From contig NZ_JAJTTF010000012.1 in assembly GCF_021341785.1 (NCBI RefSeq), forward strand, positions 62,001 through 126,000: a stretch of DNA of 64,000 bases, read 5' to 3'. Position 1 is the first letter of the stretch. Every line of letters starts with the position of its first letter. Source of the stretch: Microbacterium sp. Au-Mic1. GTDB taxonomy: Bacteria; Actinomycetota; Actinomycetes; Actinomycetales; Microbacteriaceae. This document shows, piece after piece, positions 28,988 to 37,918 of this stretch. Below the pieces are notes generated by a model. That model made no database searches. It was not told the DNA's origin and saw nothing but the letters and a program-made list of their open reading frames with translations. Made by a program: the position numbers and the translations under genes.

Positions 28988-29042
28988 GGGGTGTGTCCTT
29001 ATCTTCTTGCTGTCGTCACGCGACGAAGGAAAGTGTGAGGGT

Positions 29043-29097
29043 GCCGGGACCGGATCCTGTGCTTCGACGAGCGAAGCGGCAGGAGCCGATCCCGGCC
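29043..29097 (-). other. Large imperfect hairpin between rpsG and fusA
   Basis: GCCGGGACCGGATCCTG and the arm CAGGAGCCGATCCCGGC, with an inner GCTTCG/CGAAGC pair, form a stem of about 23 pairs. It sits 10 bases after rpsG and could attenuate or process the transcript between the ribosomal proteins and the factors. Confidence 0.5.
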
Positions 29098-29107
29098 CGA
29101 CTGGTGA

Positions 29108-29578
29108 TTACCAGCGGTAGTGCGCGAACGCGCGGTTCGACTCGGCCATCTTGTGAGTGTCCTCGCGGCGCTTGACCGCGGCACCCAGGCCGTTCGAGGC
29201 GTCCAGGATCTCGTTCTGGAGACGCTCGGTCATGGTCTTCTCACGGCGGCTCTTGGCGTAGCTGACGAGCCAGCGGAGGGCGAGGGTGTTCGCGCGGTGC
29301 GGCTTCACCTCGACCGGGACCTGGTAGGTCGAGCCACCGACGCGGCGGCTGCGGACCTCGAGGGTCGGGCGCACGTTGTCGAGCGCCTTCTTCAGGGTGG
29401 CGACGGCGTCCTGACCGTTCTTCGCCTCGACGCCCGAGAGGGCGCCGTAGACGATCGACTCGGCGAGGGACTTCTTGCCGTCGACCAGGATCTTGTTCAC
29501 CAGCGAGGTGACGATCGGAGCACCGTAGACCGGGTCGTTGACAACGGGGCGCTTGGGGGCGGGGCCCTTACGAGGCAT
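29108..29578 (-). CDS. rpsG: 30S ribosomal protein S7
   Basis: S7 (156 residues) is a primary head-assembly protein and the str-operon repressor in E. coli. It begins [19 protein letters not shown] and contains [19 protein letters not shown] and [17 protein letters not shown]. It lies five bases after rpsL and is co-translated. Confidence 0.98.
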   Translation of the reverse strand: MPRKGPAPKRPVVNDPVYGAPIVTSLVNKILVDGKKSLAESIVYGALSGVEAKNGQDAVATLKKALDNVRPTLEVRSRRVGGSTYQVPVEVKPHRANTLALRWLVSYAKSRREKTMTERLQNEILDASNGLGAAVKRREDTHKMAESNRAFAHYRW

Positions 29579-29583
29579 CTAAC

Positions 29584-29952
29584 TCAACCCTTCTTCGCGC
29601 CGTAGCGGGAACGAGCCTGCTTACGGTTCTTGACGGCCTGGGTGTCCAGGGCGCCACGGACGATCTTGTAGCGGACACCGGGGAGGTCCTTGACACGACC
29701 ACCGCGCACGAGCACCAGCGAGTGCTCCTGCAGGTTGTGGCCCTCACCGGGGATGTAGGCCGTGACCTCGGTGCCGTTGCGGAGCTTCACACGAGCGACC
29801 TTGCGCATCGCCGAGTTCGGCTTCTTCGGGGTGGTGGTGTACACGCGGGTGCACACGCCGGCCTGCTGCGGGTTCGACTTCAGGGCGGGAGCCTTGGTCT
29901 TGGTGACCTTCGGCGAACGACCCTTGCGAACCAACTGCTGAATAGTTGGCAC
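29584..29952 (-). CDS. rpsL: 30S ribosomal protein S12
   Basis: S12 (122 residues) lies at the decoding centre. The streptomycin-related positions look wild type: [11 protein letters not shown] keeps both lysines and [13 protein letters not shown] keeps the Lys before Asp-Leu-Pro. The GTG start has AAGGAGAAGCA upstream. It is the first gene of the str operon, with a promoter about 170 bases upstream. Confidence 0.98.
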   Translation of the reverse strand: MPTIQQLVRKGRSPKVTKTKAPALKSNPQQAGVCTRVYTTTPKKPNSAMRKVARVKLRNGTEVTAYIPGEGHNLQEHSLVLVRGGRVKDLPGVRYKIVRGALDTQAVKNRKQARSRYGAKKG

Positions 29953-30262
29953 TGCTTCTCCTTGTTGTGCTGCACGGTGACAGCGTGATGGGTTTCACAT
30001 CAGACCCGCCCGCACGCCGAGAACGACGTGCGTTTGAGTGGTGGGTATGCCGTGGGGGCGGAACCGGCGAGTGCCGGCGCCCGGTACGCGCGCGTCAAGA
30101 CACACGCATACCCGCTCTATGGTAATGCGCGGTAACACGCCCGGTCAAATGCGCACGGACGGCGCGCCGGGGGCACGTCGTCGGCACGGCGCGGGCCGAT
30201 CCTCACCCGAGCGCGGCCTCGCTCCCCGACTCGCAACCGGCCCGCCGGCGGATCCGATCCGG
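29953..30262 (-). promoter_or_regulatory. rpsL leader and upstream spacer
   Basis: This 310-base stretch holds no gene. It contains the rpsL promoter (30119-30148) and a leader of about 160 bases in which AACCGGCGAGTGCCGG-type stems can form. The part from 30150 to 30262 is featureless GC-rich DNA after the end of the giant membrane protein gene. Confidence 0.5.
30119..30148 (-). promoter_or_regulatory. str operon promoter
   Basis: On the minus strand TTGACC (30143-30148), an 18-base spacer and TACCAT (30119-30124) form a strong housekeeping-type promoter. Its position predicts a leader of roughly 160 bases before rpsL. Confidence 0.7.
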
Positions 30263-33200
30263 TCACCGCAGGTCCCGCAGTCTGGCCGTCATCGGAGCGC
30301 GCTCGGCGCGTCGTTCGGCCGTGGTCGCGATGATGAGCAGCACCGCACCCATCACCGCGAGCGTGATCCACCAGGGCATCGATTCGATCCCCCGGCCGAT
30401 CTGCACGGCGAACACGAACACGTTCTCGATCGGCAGCACGATCAGCCCGATGAGGAACGGCGCGGCCAGCCGGCGGGTCGCGCCGACGAGGATCGCGATG
30501 AGGGCGCAGACCATGACCAGGATCGCGCGCCACGTGAGCGGATCCGTGAACGTCGACACGACCGAGGCGAGCATGGTCACGACGATGCCGGGTGCCAGCA
30601 GCGCCCAGGATCCGGTCGCGCCCCGCGGCCAGTCGCGCAGGCCGGCAAAGGGCGGTGGCGGGGTCGTCCCGGTCGGGACCGCACCGCCCGACGACGCATC
30701 GGCGCCGGCGCCCCGCGGATTGCGGGCGCGGCCTTGAGGAGACTGCGAAGCGGGATCGGCAGGCGGGGACGGGACGTCGAACCGTCCCTGCATCCCCGCC
30801 GCGATCAGGAACAGCCCGAGCGGGAGGGAGAACCACTCGACGCGCAGATCGCGCGGGCTCCAGGCCACGACGGCGGTGACGAACGCCAGGGCGAACAGGA
30901 TCCACACCGGCGCGACGGTGAACGCGCCGCGGACGACCCGCCGCGCGGTGAGGGCCGTCGCCGCCAGCAGCACCAGCATCAGCGACCACATGCCCCAGAT
31001 CGAGAACCAGTCCCGCTGGATCGCGGGCCACACGCCCGCCGTCGTCGCCACGAGTGCGGGGACGAAGAGCCACGGGGACTGTCGCACCGCGGCGATCGGG
31101 GCCACCGCACGCAGCGCTCCGGCGCCCGCGGCCATGCCCGCTCCCCCCGCGACCGAGAGCCCGGTGCACGCGAGGAACAGCGGAACGGCCGAGAGCGGCG
31201 CGGGCAGCAGCCCGCCCAGGCCCTCTCCCCGGCTCAGCAGGATCGCCTGCACGGCGCCCGCCACCCCGGCCACGATCGATGCCGCCATCAGCCACGAGAC
31301 GGCGGGCCGCAGGCGGCGGACCGCGGCGGACCCGCCCGGCGTCGCCGCGGACGCGTTCGCCGCCGTCGTCGCAGACGCCCCCTCCTTCGCGATGCGGTCG
31401 GCGTCGCGCCCGCGAAGCTTCCAAACCAGCAGGCCGCCGATCGCCGCAAGCAGCCACGATGCTGCGAGCAGCGCCCCGGTGCGCCAGGGCGAGGCCTCCG
31501 CGGCGCCGACTCCGGTGAGCACGAGCACCGGAACCACCGCGCCGGCGGATCCGACCGCGACGAACACGGCCCCGGTGCCGCCTCGCAGTGCGCGCACGAT
31601 GCCGAACGCCACCGCCGCGAGCGCGGGCGGCAGCAGGTACGCCTCGGCCAGGCCGACCCCGGCTGCTGCGCACGCCGACCACAGGGCACCCGTGGCGGCG
31701 ACCGTCGCGACCGCGCGCAGGTGCCGTCGGCCCGTCGTTGCGGCGGCGACGCCCGATCCGGCCGCGAGCAGCGCCAGCACCGCGCACGTCGTGCCGAAGC
31801 CCGCGGCCTCGCGCACGAGCGCCAGGACGGCGGCGAGCGCACCGGTGAGCAGGGCGCCCGCCTCGAGAGCGGTCTGCACCTGCGCAGCCACGATGCGGCC
31901 CACCCCGCGGTCCGCGACCACGCGGCGAACCCCTCGCGTGCACGGCAGCACGCCTGCCACGAGCGCGGCGATCACCGGCAGCACCACGGGCGAGGCGCTC
32001 GTCGCGAGCAGCTGGGCGCCCAGGCAGAGCACCGACACCGCGAGGGCCGGCACGATCGCGGCGGCCGCGAGCAGTCGCACCGCGGGCACCGCGCCTTCGC
32101 GCCGCGTGCCCAGCAGCAGGGCGGCCAGCACGGCCATCGCGGCCGTGGGCAGCGCCGTCCAGCCGCTGCGTTCGACGAGCACCTGGGCGACCCCGATGGC
32201 GAACGGCACTGTGGCGACCACGAGCATCGCCTGCCAGGAGCTCCCCGGGACCACCCGCACGGCGGTGACCGCGGCGACCGTGAGCAGACCCGTCGTCGCG
32301 GTGAGGCTGAGCAGCGCGACGCCGCCGATGCCGGCGAGGGCGAGCCCCGAGGAGAGGACCAGGAGCCCATAGCCGAAGCCCGCCCCGACCAGCAGGAACC
32401 GCCAGTTCGCCGGCAGAGCCGCGCCGAGCGCGAACAGGGCGAGCAGGGTCACCACGCCCGCCACGGGCATGAGGGCCGGATCCTCGGCGCCGACGAACGC
32501 CGCGAGGGCGACCGCGACATGGGCCGCGAGCACCAGCAGGATCCGGGCGACCTCCCCGATCCGCCGCCGCGGCACCCTCGCCACCAGCGACACCGAGACT
32601 CCGGCGACCAGCAGCAGGCCGATGCGCAGCGGCGCCTCCAGGAGCGGGGACGCCCCCAGTGCGAGCACGGCGAACGAGCCGGGCACGATCGCCAGCACCG
32701 CGAACACGGCGCGGAACGTCGCGCTCCGCCGCCACGCCAGGGCGGCCACGGCTCCGAGCGCGGCGGCGCCGACGGCGAGGTTCACGACCAGTGCCCATCC
32801 CAGATCGGCGGGCAGCTCGCCGATCGGGCCGTCCGAGAGCCCGGTGCGCCCGGCTCTGGCCAGGACGGATCCGCCTGCGAGTGCGGTGAAGAGCGCTCCC
32901 GGTGCGAGCGCGACGGCGAGCACGCCCAATGCGCCCCCGACGACGGCGACCGGGCGCGCGGTGCGCGGCAGCGGGAGCACGGCGCCGAGCAGCACCAGGC
33001 CCAGCCCCACCCCGGCCGCACACGCGACCAGGAACCACGGCTCCCCCATGCGCGGCGCGATGCTCAGCGCCACCAGCACCGGGGCACCCGAACCGGCGAT
33101 CCCCGCGACGATGCTCCACGCGACCGCGCCCCCGTTGCGGGTGGCGAGCAGGGCGTGCGTGCAGACGAGCACGGCGGTGATCGCGAGCACGGGCATCGTG

Positions 33201-34228
33201 CCAGAGAAGGTCACCAGCCGGCCGGCGCTCACGAGCAGCACGATCGTCACGGCGACCGCCTGGGCGACGATGAGCGAGCCGCGTTCGAGGGCGAGCGGCA
33301 CCGGATCCGGCTCTCGTTCGCGGTCCGGTGCATCCGCGGTGTCGGCGTCGGCCAGGAACCGGGCCCCGAATCGCGGCAGCAGGGCGACCTCGGCGAGCGC
33401 CACGAAGGCGACCGCGAGGACGGCGAGCAGGCCGACATCGCCGATGCCCGCGACGCCCGCGAGCATCGCGGGAGCGACCGCGAGTCCGACCAGCCCCGCC
33501 CAGAGCCAGATGCGCAGTCGCGCCCGGCCGGCGATCGCGAGGAGCGCCGTAGATCCCGCGGCGGTCACCCCGGCACCGAGCAGCCATCGATCGGCACCCG
33601 GCGCGGCGGCGAGGACGCCCTGCGCCGCGAGCCCGGCGAACACCAGGGCGAGACCGGCCACGGTCTCCGCGGAGAACCGCAGTCCACGGCGGGCGAGCAG
33701 CGCGCCGCCCGCCAGGAACAGCGCACCCGTCGTACCGATGATGGCGGTGCGCGCCGCGTCGGCGAGATCCGGAGTGAAGAAGCTGAACACGATCGCCGCC
33801 GTGCCGAACAGCGCGGCCCCGGCCAGCGACAGCAGCGACTGCAGCGGGGCGCTCCGCTCCGGCGCCGCTCCGGGCCGGCTCGGGGCGGGCGGGCGCACGG
33901 GCGGCGGGGCGATCGGCGTCTCCGAGGCGGCTGTGACGGGCCGTGCTCCGACCCTCGCGGCCCCGACACGGGCGGATTCGGCCGGAGCCGCGCCCTTCTT
34001 CGCGACGGCGCTGCTCCGGGGCAGCGCGGCCAGCAGCTGCTCGCGACGTGCGAGTGCGGCGGCCGCCTCTGTCGAAGCCGTCCAGAGGTCCTGCGCCTCG
34101 GGGCCGCGGAAGTCCGCTCCGCAGGCCCGGCAGGTGGGCCCGGCGACCGCGGCGCCGCAGATCGGACAGTGCGCGTCGTCACGAAGCCGTTCCAGCGCGG
34201 TGGCCACCCAGATCGCGGAGGCGCTCAT
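30263..34228 (-). CDS. Giant polytopic membrane protein with N-terminal zinc ribbon
   Basis: A 1321-residue protein of unknown function. The N-terminus has a CPIC ... CRAC zinc ribbon (Cys21, Cys24, Cys33 and Cys36), then a Pro/Ala-rich linker to about residue 135. The rest is almost continuously hydrophobic, alternating helices and short loops, with one hydrophilic Gly/Pro/Ser-rich insertion near the C-terminus. Similar Ala/Leu/Val-rich proteins of 1000-1500 residues occur in Actinobacteria (SCO7322-like); none has a known role to my knowledge. It overlaps the small XRE gene by four bases and belongs to its operon. A scaffold, transporter or envelope sensor is possible; nothing catalytic is visible. 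Confidence 0.75.
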   Translation of the reverse strand: MSASAIWVATALERLRDDAHCPICGAAVAGPTCRACGADFRGPEAQDLWTASTEAAAALARREQLLAALPRSSAVAKKGAAPAESARVGAARVGARPVTAASETPIAPPPVRPPAPSRPGAAPERSAPLQSLLSLAGAALFGTAAIVFSFFTPDLADAARTAIIGTTGALFLAGGALLARRGLRFSAETVAGLALVFAGLAAQGVLAAAPGADRWLLGAGVTAAGSTALLAIAGRARLRIWLWAGLVGLAVAPAMLAGVAGIGDVGLLAVLAVAFVALAEVALLPRFGARFLADADTADAPDREREPDPVPLALERGSLIVAQAVAVTIVLLVSAGRLVTFSGTMPVLAITAVLVCTHALLATRNGGAVAWSIVAGIAGSGAPVLVALSIAPRMGEPWFLVACAAGVGLGLVLLGAVLPLPRTARPVAVVGGALGVLAVALAPGALFTALAGGSVLARAGRTGLSDGPIGELPADLGWALVVNLAVGAAALGAVAALAWRRSATFRAVFAVLAIVPGSFAVLALGASPLLEAPLRIGLLLVAGVSVSLVARVPRRRIGEVARILLVLAAHVAVALAAFVGAEDPALMPVAGVVTLLALFALGAALPANWRFLLVGAGFGYGLLVLSSGLALAGIGGVALLSLTATTGLLTVAAVTAVRVVPGSSWQAMLVVATVPFAIGVAQVLVERSGWTALPTAAMAVLAALLLGTRREGAVPAVRLLAAAAIVPALAVSVLCLGAQLLATSASPVVLPVIAALVAGVLPCTRGVRRVVADRGVGRIVAAQVQTALEAGALLTGALAAVLALVREAAGFGTTCAVLALLAAGSGVAAATTGRRHLRAVATVAATGALWSACAAAGVGLAEAYLLPPALAAVAFGIVRALRGGTGAVFVAVGSAGAVVPVLVLTGVGAAEASPWRTGALLAASWLLAAIGGLLVWKLRGRDADRIAKEGASATTAANASAATPGGSAAVRRLRPAVSWLMAASIVAGVAGAVQAILLSRGEGLGGLLPAPLSAVPLFLACTGLSVAGGAGMAAGAGALRAVAPIAAVRQSPWLFVPALVATTAGVWPAIQRDWFSIWGMWSLMLVLLAATALTARRVVRGAFTVAPVWILFALAFVTAVVAWSPRDLRVEWFSLPLGLFLIAAGMQGRFDVPSPPADPASQSPQGRARNPRGAGADASSGGAVPTGTTPPPPFAGLRDWPRGATGSWALLAPGIVVTMLASVVSTFTDPLTWRAILVMVCALIAILVGATRRLAAPFLIGLIVLPIENVFVFAVQIGRGIESMPWWITLAVMGAVLLIIATTAERRAERAPMTARLRDLR

Positions 34229-34440
34229 GCCTCGCCGTCCGGGATCCAGCGCAGGATGTCACCGGGCTGGCATTCCAGCACCCGGCAGATCGCGTCGAGC
34301 GTCGTGAAGCGCACCGCCTTGGCCCGACCGTTCTTGAGCACGGCGACGTTGGCCGGCGTGATGCCGATGGCGTCGGCGAACTCCTGCACGCTCATCTTCT
34401 TGCTCGCGAGCAACACGTCGAGATCGATCACGATGGGCAT
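34225..34440 (-). CDS. Small XRE-family (Cro/CI-type) regulator
   Basis: A 71-residue helix-turn-helix protein (MPIVIDLDVLLASKKMSVQE ... FADAIGITPANVAVLKNGRA). It is the YozG-like type that usually follows a DUF2975 gene and is thought to repress it (family knowledge). The start shares bases with the DUF2975 stop (TGATG) and its stop overlaps the giant membrane gene, so all three are one translational unit. The paired operator-like palindromes upstream of the operon are its probable target. Confidence 0.88.
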   Translation of the reverse strand: MPIVIDLDVLLASKKMSVQEFADAIGITPANVAVLKNGRAKAVRFTTLDAICRVLECQPGDILRWIPDGEA

Positions 34441-34916
34441 CAGACGACCTCGGACAGATCCTGCTCGAGCTCGAGCGCCTTGCGCAGCAGCCCGCGCATC
34501 ACACCGACCAGCAGAGCGAGGGCGATCCCGATCACCACGCCGACCACCCCGAGCAGCAGGATCGAAGGGTTCACCGCGCGCCCCAGCAGGAGCACCACCA
34601 CGGCCGCCGCGATCAGCACCGCCGAGGCGGCCATGGTCACCATGATGATGTCGACGTAGAGGAAGGCCCCTGAACTGAAGATCCGATCCTGGCGCACGAG
34701 GGAGAGCAGCCGCCAGACGCAGACCAGCACGAGTTCGATCAGCGCCACCAGCACAACCCCGCCGACGATGCCAGGACCGGTCAGATACGCGAGCTCGGGA
34801 TTGCGCTGGGCCGTGAGTACGGCCACGCCGGGGATGAGCGCCACCTGCGTCGCCAGCAGCAGGGCGAGCAGCACGACGATGAGCGCCTTGAGTGCGGCGG
34901 TGATCCGGGGTTGCAT
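34440..34916 (-). CDS. DUF2975 four-helix membrane protein
   Basis: A 158-residue membrane protein with hydrophobic helices at about 8-30, 46-69, 89-111 and 117-140 and a short acidic C-terminal tail (LELEQDLSEVV). The RLLSLVRQDRIFSSGAFLYV stretch after the second helix matches the DUF2975 signature. The family is paired with small XRE regulators and its molecular function is unknown. It is the first gene of the three-gene operon; ATG at 34916 has an AGGAGCGCC ribosome site, directly next to the operators. Confidence 0.85.
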   Translation of the reverse strand: MQPRITAALKALIVVLLALLLATQVALIPGVAVLTAQRNPELAYLTGPGIVGGVVLVALIELVLVCVWRLLSLVRQDRIFSSGAFLYVDIIMVTMAASAVLIAAAVVVLLLGRAVNPSILLLGVVGVVIGIALALLVGVMRGLLRKALELEQDLSEVV

Positions 34917-34923
34917 GGCGCTC

Positions 34924-34961
34924 CTATCGAAAAGCGATCTTTATCTATCGAAAAACGATAG
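34924..34961 (-). promoter_or_regulatory. Two tandem operator-like palindromes before the DUF2975-XRE operon
   Basis: CTATCGAAAAGCGATCT (34924-34940) and CTATCGAAAAACGATAG (34945-34961) are near-identical 17-base palindromes with centres 21 bases apart, two helical turns. They end 8 bases before the DUF2975 start codon and would cover its promoter and ribosome site. They are conspicuously AT-rich for this genome. The XRE protein encoded second in the operon is the likely ligand. Confidence 0.7.
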
Positions 34962-35022
34962 CCATGCGCGCGCGGCGATGCCAGCCCGGATCCGGTCTCC
35001 CAGCGAATGTCCCGTTTCCGGG

Positions 35023-35670
35023 TCAGAGGGTGTCGGGGTCGAAGGGCGAGTCCAGCGCCTCGGTGAGTTCGGCGAGCATCGCCTCGATCTGGGGCTCGAC
35101 GTACTCGCTGATCGCCGCCTGCACCCGCAGGCGGTGCCGCAGCAGCAGGCCGCAGATCTCGCGACCCACGACGTTGGCGTAGTCGTCGGCGAGCGCGACC
35201 TCGTGGCGCAGCGCGGCCTTCGCGTCATCGCTGAGCGGCGGCAGCGGGGGCAGTTCGCCCGCATCCTCATCGGCCATGCCCGCGAGCGTGAACAGGAACG
35301 GCGCACCGGGAACCGGATCCGGATCCAGCGGCATGCCCTCGTACTCGGGCTCGAGGTCCTCGGCCGGCCGGTAGGCGCGGGCGCGGTTGCGCGCGGCCTG
35401 CTGGTCGAGCTCGCCCTGCAGCATCGGCAGGTTCCGGGCGGTGTACTCGGCGACGGCGTGGTCGACGATGGTCTTGATGCGCGTGGACAACCCGTGCTGC
35501 ACGCCGTGCGGCACGTTCCCGCCGATGCCCGCGGCCGACAGCACGGGAGAGCCGAGGCAGCGGCGACACGGCGCGACACGACCGCGGTGCGTGGAGGGCT
35601 CCCAGCGCGGCACCCAGCGCAGCCAGGCCTCGACGGCCTGGTCCACCTGCGTCTCCAGCGAGCGCTCCAC
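35023..35670 (-). CDS. Conserved actinobacterial hypothetical protein
   Basis: A soluble protein of 215 residues beginning MERSLETQVDQAVEAWLRWV. The GTG at 35670 is preferred over an upstream in-frame start because a TACGCT -10 box lies exactly six bases before it, matching other leaderless genes here. It has a CRRC pair (CRRCLGSP, about residues 35-42) and long amphipathic helices; the C-terminal half (HEVALADDYANVVGREICGL ... EAMLAELTEAL) is helical and acidic. No known catalytic motif is recognised. Function unknown. Confidence 0.7.
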   Translation of the reverse strand: MERSLETQVDQAVEAWLRWVPRWEPSTHRGRVAPCRRCLGSPVLSAAGIGGNVPHGVQHGLSTRIKTIVDHAVAEYTARNLPMLQGELDQQAARNRARAYRPAEDLEPEYEGMPLDPDPVPGAPFLFTLAGMADEDAGELPPLPPLSDDAKAALRHEVALADDYANVVGREICGLLLRHRLRVQAAISEYVEPQIEAMLAELTEALDSPFDPDTL

Positions 35671-35869
35671 GCCTCCAGCGTACGGGGCGGACACGCCCGG
35701 GCGGCCACGGCACGCGAGATCGGCGGCGTCATCGCAGCCGCGCGGGAAGGCTGCGCCGCTGCCGCGATCGGGCCGATCGACCGAAGTCAGGCGGATCCAC
35801 CCGGATCTGTTCTCGGCGCCTTCACCTGATCAGGGCGTGCTGCGCCGGAGCCGAGCGGACAAGGGGGCG

Positions 35870-36376
35870 TCACGGCTGCTCGTCGTCGTCCTTCTCCCAC
35901 GGCCAGCGCGGCGCCCTGGCCTCTGTGCGGCGCAGTGCGATCGCCACCCACGCCGCGATCAGGGCCGCCACCACGATGACGGCGCTCGCTCCGCCCAGCA
36001 CGAGCTGACCGGCGGCGGCGGTGGCGTCGACCGCGCCCGCCCCCTCGGCCACGGCCGCGCCCCACACGCCGCCCAGATGCACGAGCGCCGCCCCCAGCGC
36101 GAGGAACACCGTCGCGACGAACGACGGATGCGGATCCGCGAGCACGCCTCGCAGTGACAGGGCGAAGACCACGACGGCGAGCACCATGCCGACGATGCCG
36201 GGCAGCTGGCCGAGCCGCGGGACCGCGATGAGGTCGTGCTCGGTGAGCAGGCTGAGCATGCCGAGGCCCATGATCGCCAGCGCGAAGAACGAGATCACCC
36301 CGATCACCCAGGCGAGGACAGGCCGAACCCCCGCGGGCCGGGGCTCGCGGGGGTTCGGCGGGAATCCGTTCGTGAT
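35870..36376 (-). CDS. Small four-helix membrane protein, probable non-ATG start
   Basis: The reading frame gives a protein with hydrophobic segments at about 24-42, 52-70, 86-106 and 118-140 and a charged RWPWEKDDDEQP tail. The only canonical start (GTG at 36307) falls inside the first helix. Upstream in frame, 23 codons (TNGFPPNPREPRPAGVRPVL) form a sensible cytoplasmic lead, preceded by GGAG and an ATC at 36374-36376 followed by ACG. The homologous start is probably at this ATC or ACG, or an ATG has mutated. Function unknown. Confidence 0.5.
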   Translation of the reverse strand: MTNGFPPNPREPRPAGVRPVLAWVIGVISFFALAIMGLGMLSLLTEHDLIAVPRLGQLPGIVGMVLAVVVFALSLRGVLADPHPSFVATVFLALGAALVHLGGVWGAAVAEGAGAVDATAAAGQLVLGGASAVIVVAALIAAWVAIALRRTEARAPRWPWEKDDDEQP

Positions 36377-36403
36377 GCTCTCCTGCGGTGCAGGCCGGCG
36401 CCG

Positions 36404-37540
36404 CTACGGCAGCTGGGGTCCGGCTTCGAGGACGCGCTCGTACTCGCGCTGCGCTTCCTCGTTCTGCGCGGTGCGGCGGGCGCCGGCGCGGGCGGCCCAG
36501 GCGCCGAACCAGATGGTGAGCTCGCGACCGAAGATGAACGCGGCGATCGCGAGCGGAGCGAGCAGCTGGCCGTTCACGTTCTCGGCCAGCTGGGTCGCGC
36601 CGAGCTTCCAGAACTCGACGGATCCGATCGCGCCGAGCAGATGACCGCCGTATGCGAACCCGCCGACGATGATGCCGAACACGACCCAGTAGCCCCAGCG
36701 TCCGCGGTTGATGATGCCGCCGAGCAGCCAGAACCCGATCGCGAACACGACGACCGGGATCCACAGACCCGGGCTGCGGACCTGGTCGAGCAGGTACGTG
36801 CCGACGCTGTCCGTGGTGACCTTGCCGTCGAACGCGGCGATGCCGAGCGCCGTGCCCAGGTAGAGGATCGCGAAGGCGATCGCGGCCAGCAGACCGATGC
36901 CGAAGATCGCACCGCGGTTGCCGCGCTCGCGCGGGGGCTCGGGAGCCTGCACGAAGATGGGCGGCGGCACGTCGGTCGCCCCCGGGGTGATGACGGCTGG
37001 CGCGAGCACCTGCGTGGGCGCTTCGGCGACGGTGTCGACGCGGGTGGTCGCCTGCTCGAACGCCGAGGTCTCCGTGGCAGCCGCCGCCGCGACGACGGTA
37101 GGGGTCTCGGGCGACGGCGGGGTGAAGGTGCCGCCGAAGGTGCCGGGGTAGGCGGCCTCCGCCGCCTCGAAGGCGGCGAGATCCGCGTCGACGGCAGCGT
37201 GCTGGTCCGCGGCCGGGGCCTCGCCCCGTGCGGTCGCCCCGTCGGCGGCGCGCTCGGCCTCCGCGAGGCTCTGGTTCGCGCTCTGGGCGACGGCGGCGTG
37301 GTCGGGCTGCGCAGCCTCGGCGACATCCTCGCCGGCGGCGTCCTGGGATGCGGCGTCGGCAGGCACTGCCTGCACGTCGGCGGCCGCCGGGGTCGGCTGC
37401 ACGTCGGCGCCCTCGATCGGGCCGGCCTCAGCGTGGACGGCCGTGGTGTCGGCGCCCTGGACGTCCGCTTCGGGCGCGGCGGCCACGGCGTCGTCGACGT
37501 CGTGCGCCTGCGCCGGCTTCGAAACCTCGTGGTCACTCAT
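36404..37540 (-). CDS. Membrane protein with long Ala/acidic disordered N-terminus
   Basis: A 378-residue protein. The first 210 residues are Ala, Asp, Glu, Val, Thr and Pro-rich with no fold expected. About four helices follow (near 213-235, 256-278, 285-305 and 325-347), including NRGAIFGIGLLAAIAFAILY and WGYWVVFGIIVGGFAYGG. The C-terminal cytoplasmic helix has RTAQNEEAQREYERVLEA. It is directly upstream of the small four-helix gene and may be in one operon with it. ATG at 37540 has GGAGGAGCTCCC. Function unknown. Confidence 0.75.
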   Translation of the reverse strand: MSDHEVSKPAQAHDVDDAVAAAPEADVQGADTTAVHAEAGPIEGADVQPTPAAADVQAVPADAASQDAAGEDVAEAAQPDHAAVAQSANQSLAEAERAADGATARGEAPAADQHAAVDADLAAFEAAEAAYPGTFGGTFTPPSPETPTVVAAAAATETSAFEQATTRVDTVAEAPTQVLAPAVITPGATDVPPPIFVQAPEPPRERGNRGAIFGIGLLAAIAFAILYLGTALGIAAFDGKVTTDSVGTYLLDQVRSPGLWIPVVVFAIGFWLLGGIINRGRWGYWVVFGIIVGGFAYGGHLLGAIGSVEFWKLGATQLAENVNGQLLAPLAIAAFIFGRELTIWFGAWAARAGARRTAQNEEAQREYERVLEAGPQLP

Positions 37541-37677
37541 GGGAGCTCCTCCATACGGATACGGTGATTCGAGGCTATCTCCGAGGAGGTGCGCCGTCGC
37601 GGAGACGTGCCGGGAAACCGCGGATGCCGGATCCGGATCCGGCTCACGTCCGGATCCGCGTCACGGGCGCATCCGCC

Positions 37678-37821
37678 TCACTGATGCAGCAGGCCGGCGA
37701 AGTAGTTCACCATCACGGGCCCCATGGGCGCAGCGAGGTACACGAGACCGGCGATGACCCCGGCGCAGACGACGCCCGCGAGCCACGCGATCCCGGTGTT
37801 GCGCCCCCCGATCCGTGCCAT
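37678..37821 (-). CDS. Conserved 47-residue membrane protein
   Basis: The frame from ATG at 37821 to TGA at 37678 encodes 47 residues beginning MARIGGRNTGIAWLAGVV. One membrane helix covers about 11-31, then MGPVMVNYFAGLLHQ. A TACCCT -10 box lies six bases before the ATG, so it looks leaderless. Similar small proteins are common in Microbacterium (recalled, not checked). Function unknown. Confidence 0.7.
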   Translation of the reverse strand: MARIGGRNTGIAWLAGVVCAGVIAGLVYLAAPMGPVMVNYFAGLLHQ

Positions 37822-37827
37822 ACCTCG

Positions 37828-37833
37828 AGGGTA
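37828..37833 (-). promoter_or_regulatory. Leaderless -10 box (TACCCT) of the 47-residue gene
   Basis: TACCCT is six bases from the ATG at 37821, so transcription should start at the initiation codon. Confidence 0.6.
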
Positions 37834-37918
37834 CGAGCGCAAAGCGGGTGGACGAGGGCGGCGCGCGGTGGAGGCCTCGCCCCGGGGCCTCGACGGGCGT
37901 CGGGCGACCGTGCCGCAC

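Noticed and set aside
27239..29038. A 599-codon open frame on the plus strand over fusA.
   Set aside because: Antisense shadow of fusA.
30038..34645. A 1535-codon open frame on the plus strand, Arg/Gly/His-rich.
   Set aside because: It is the antisense shadow of the giant membrane protein gene; GC-rich DNA leaves long open frames and its composition fits no protein family.
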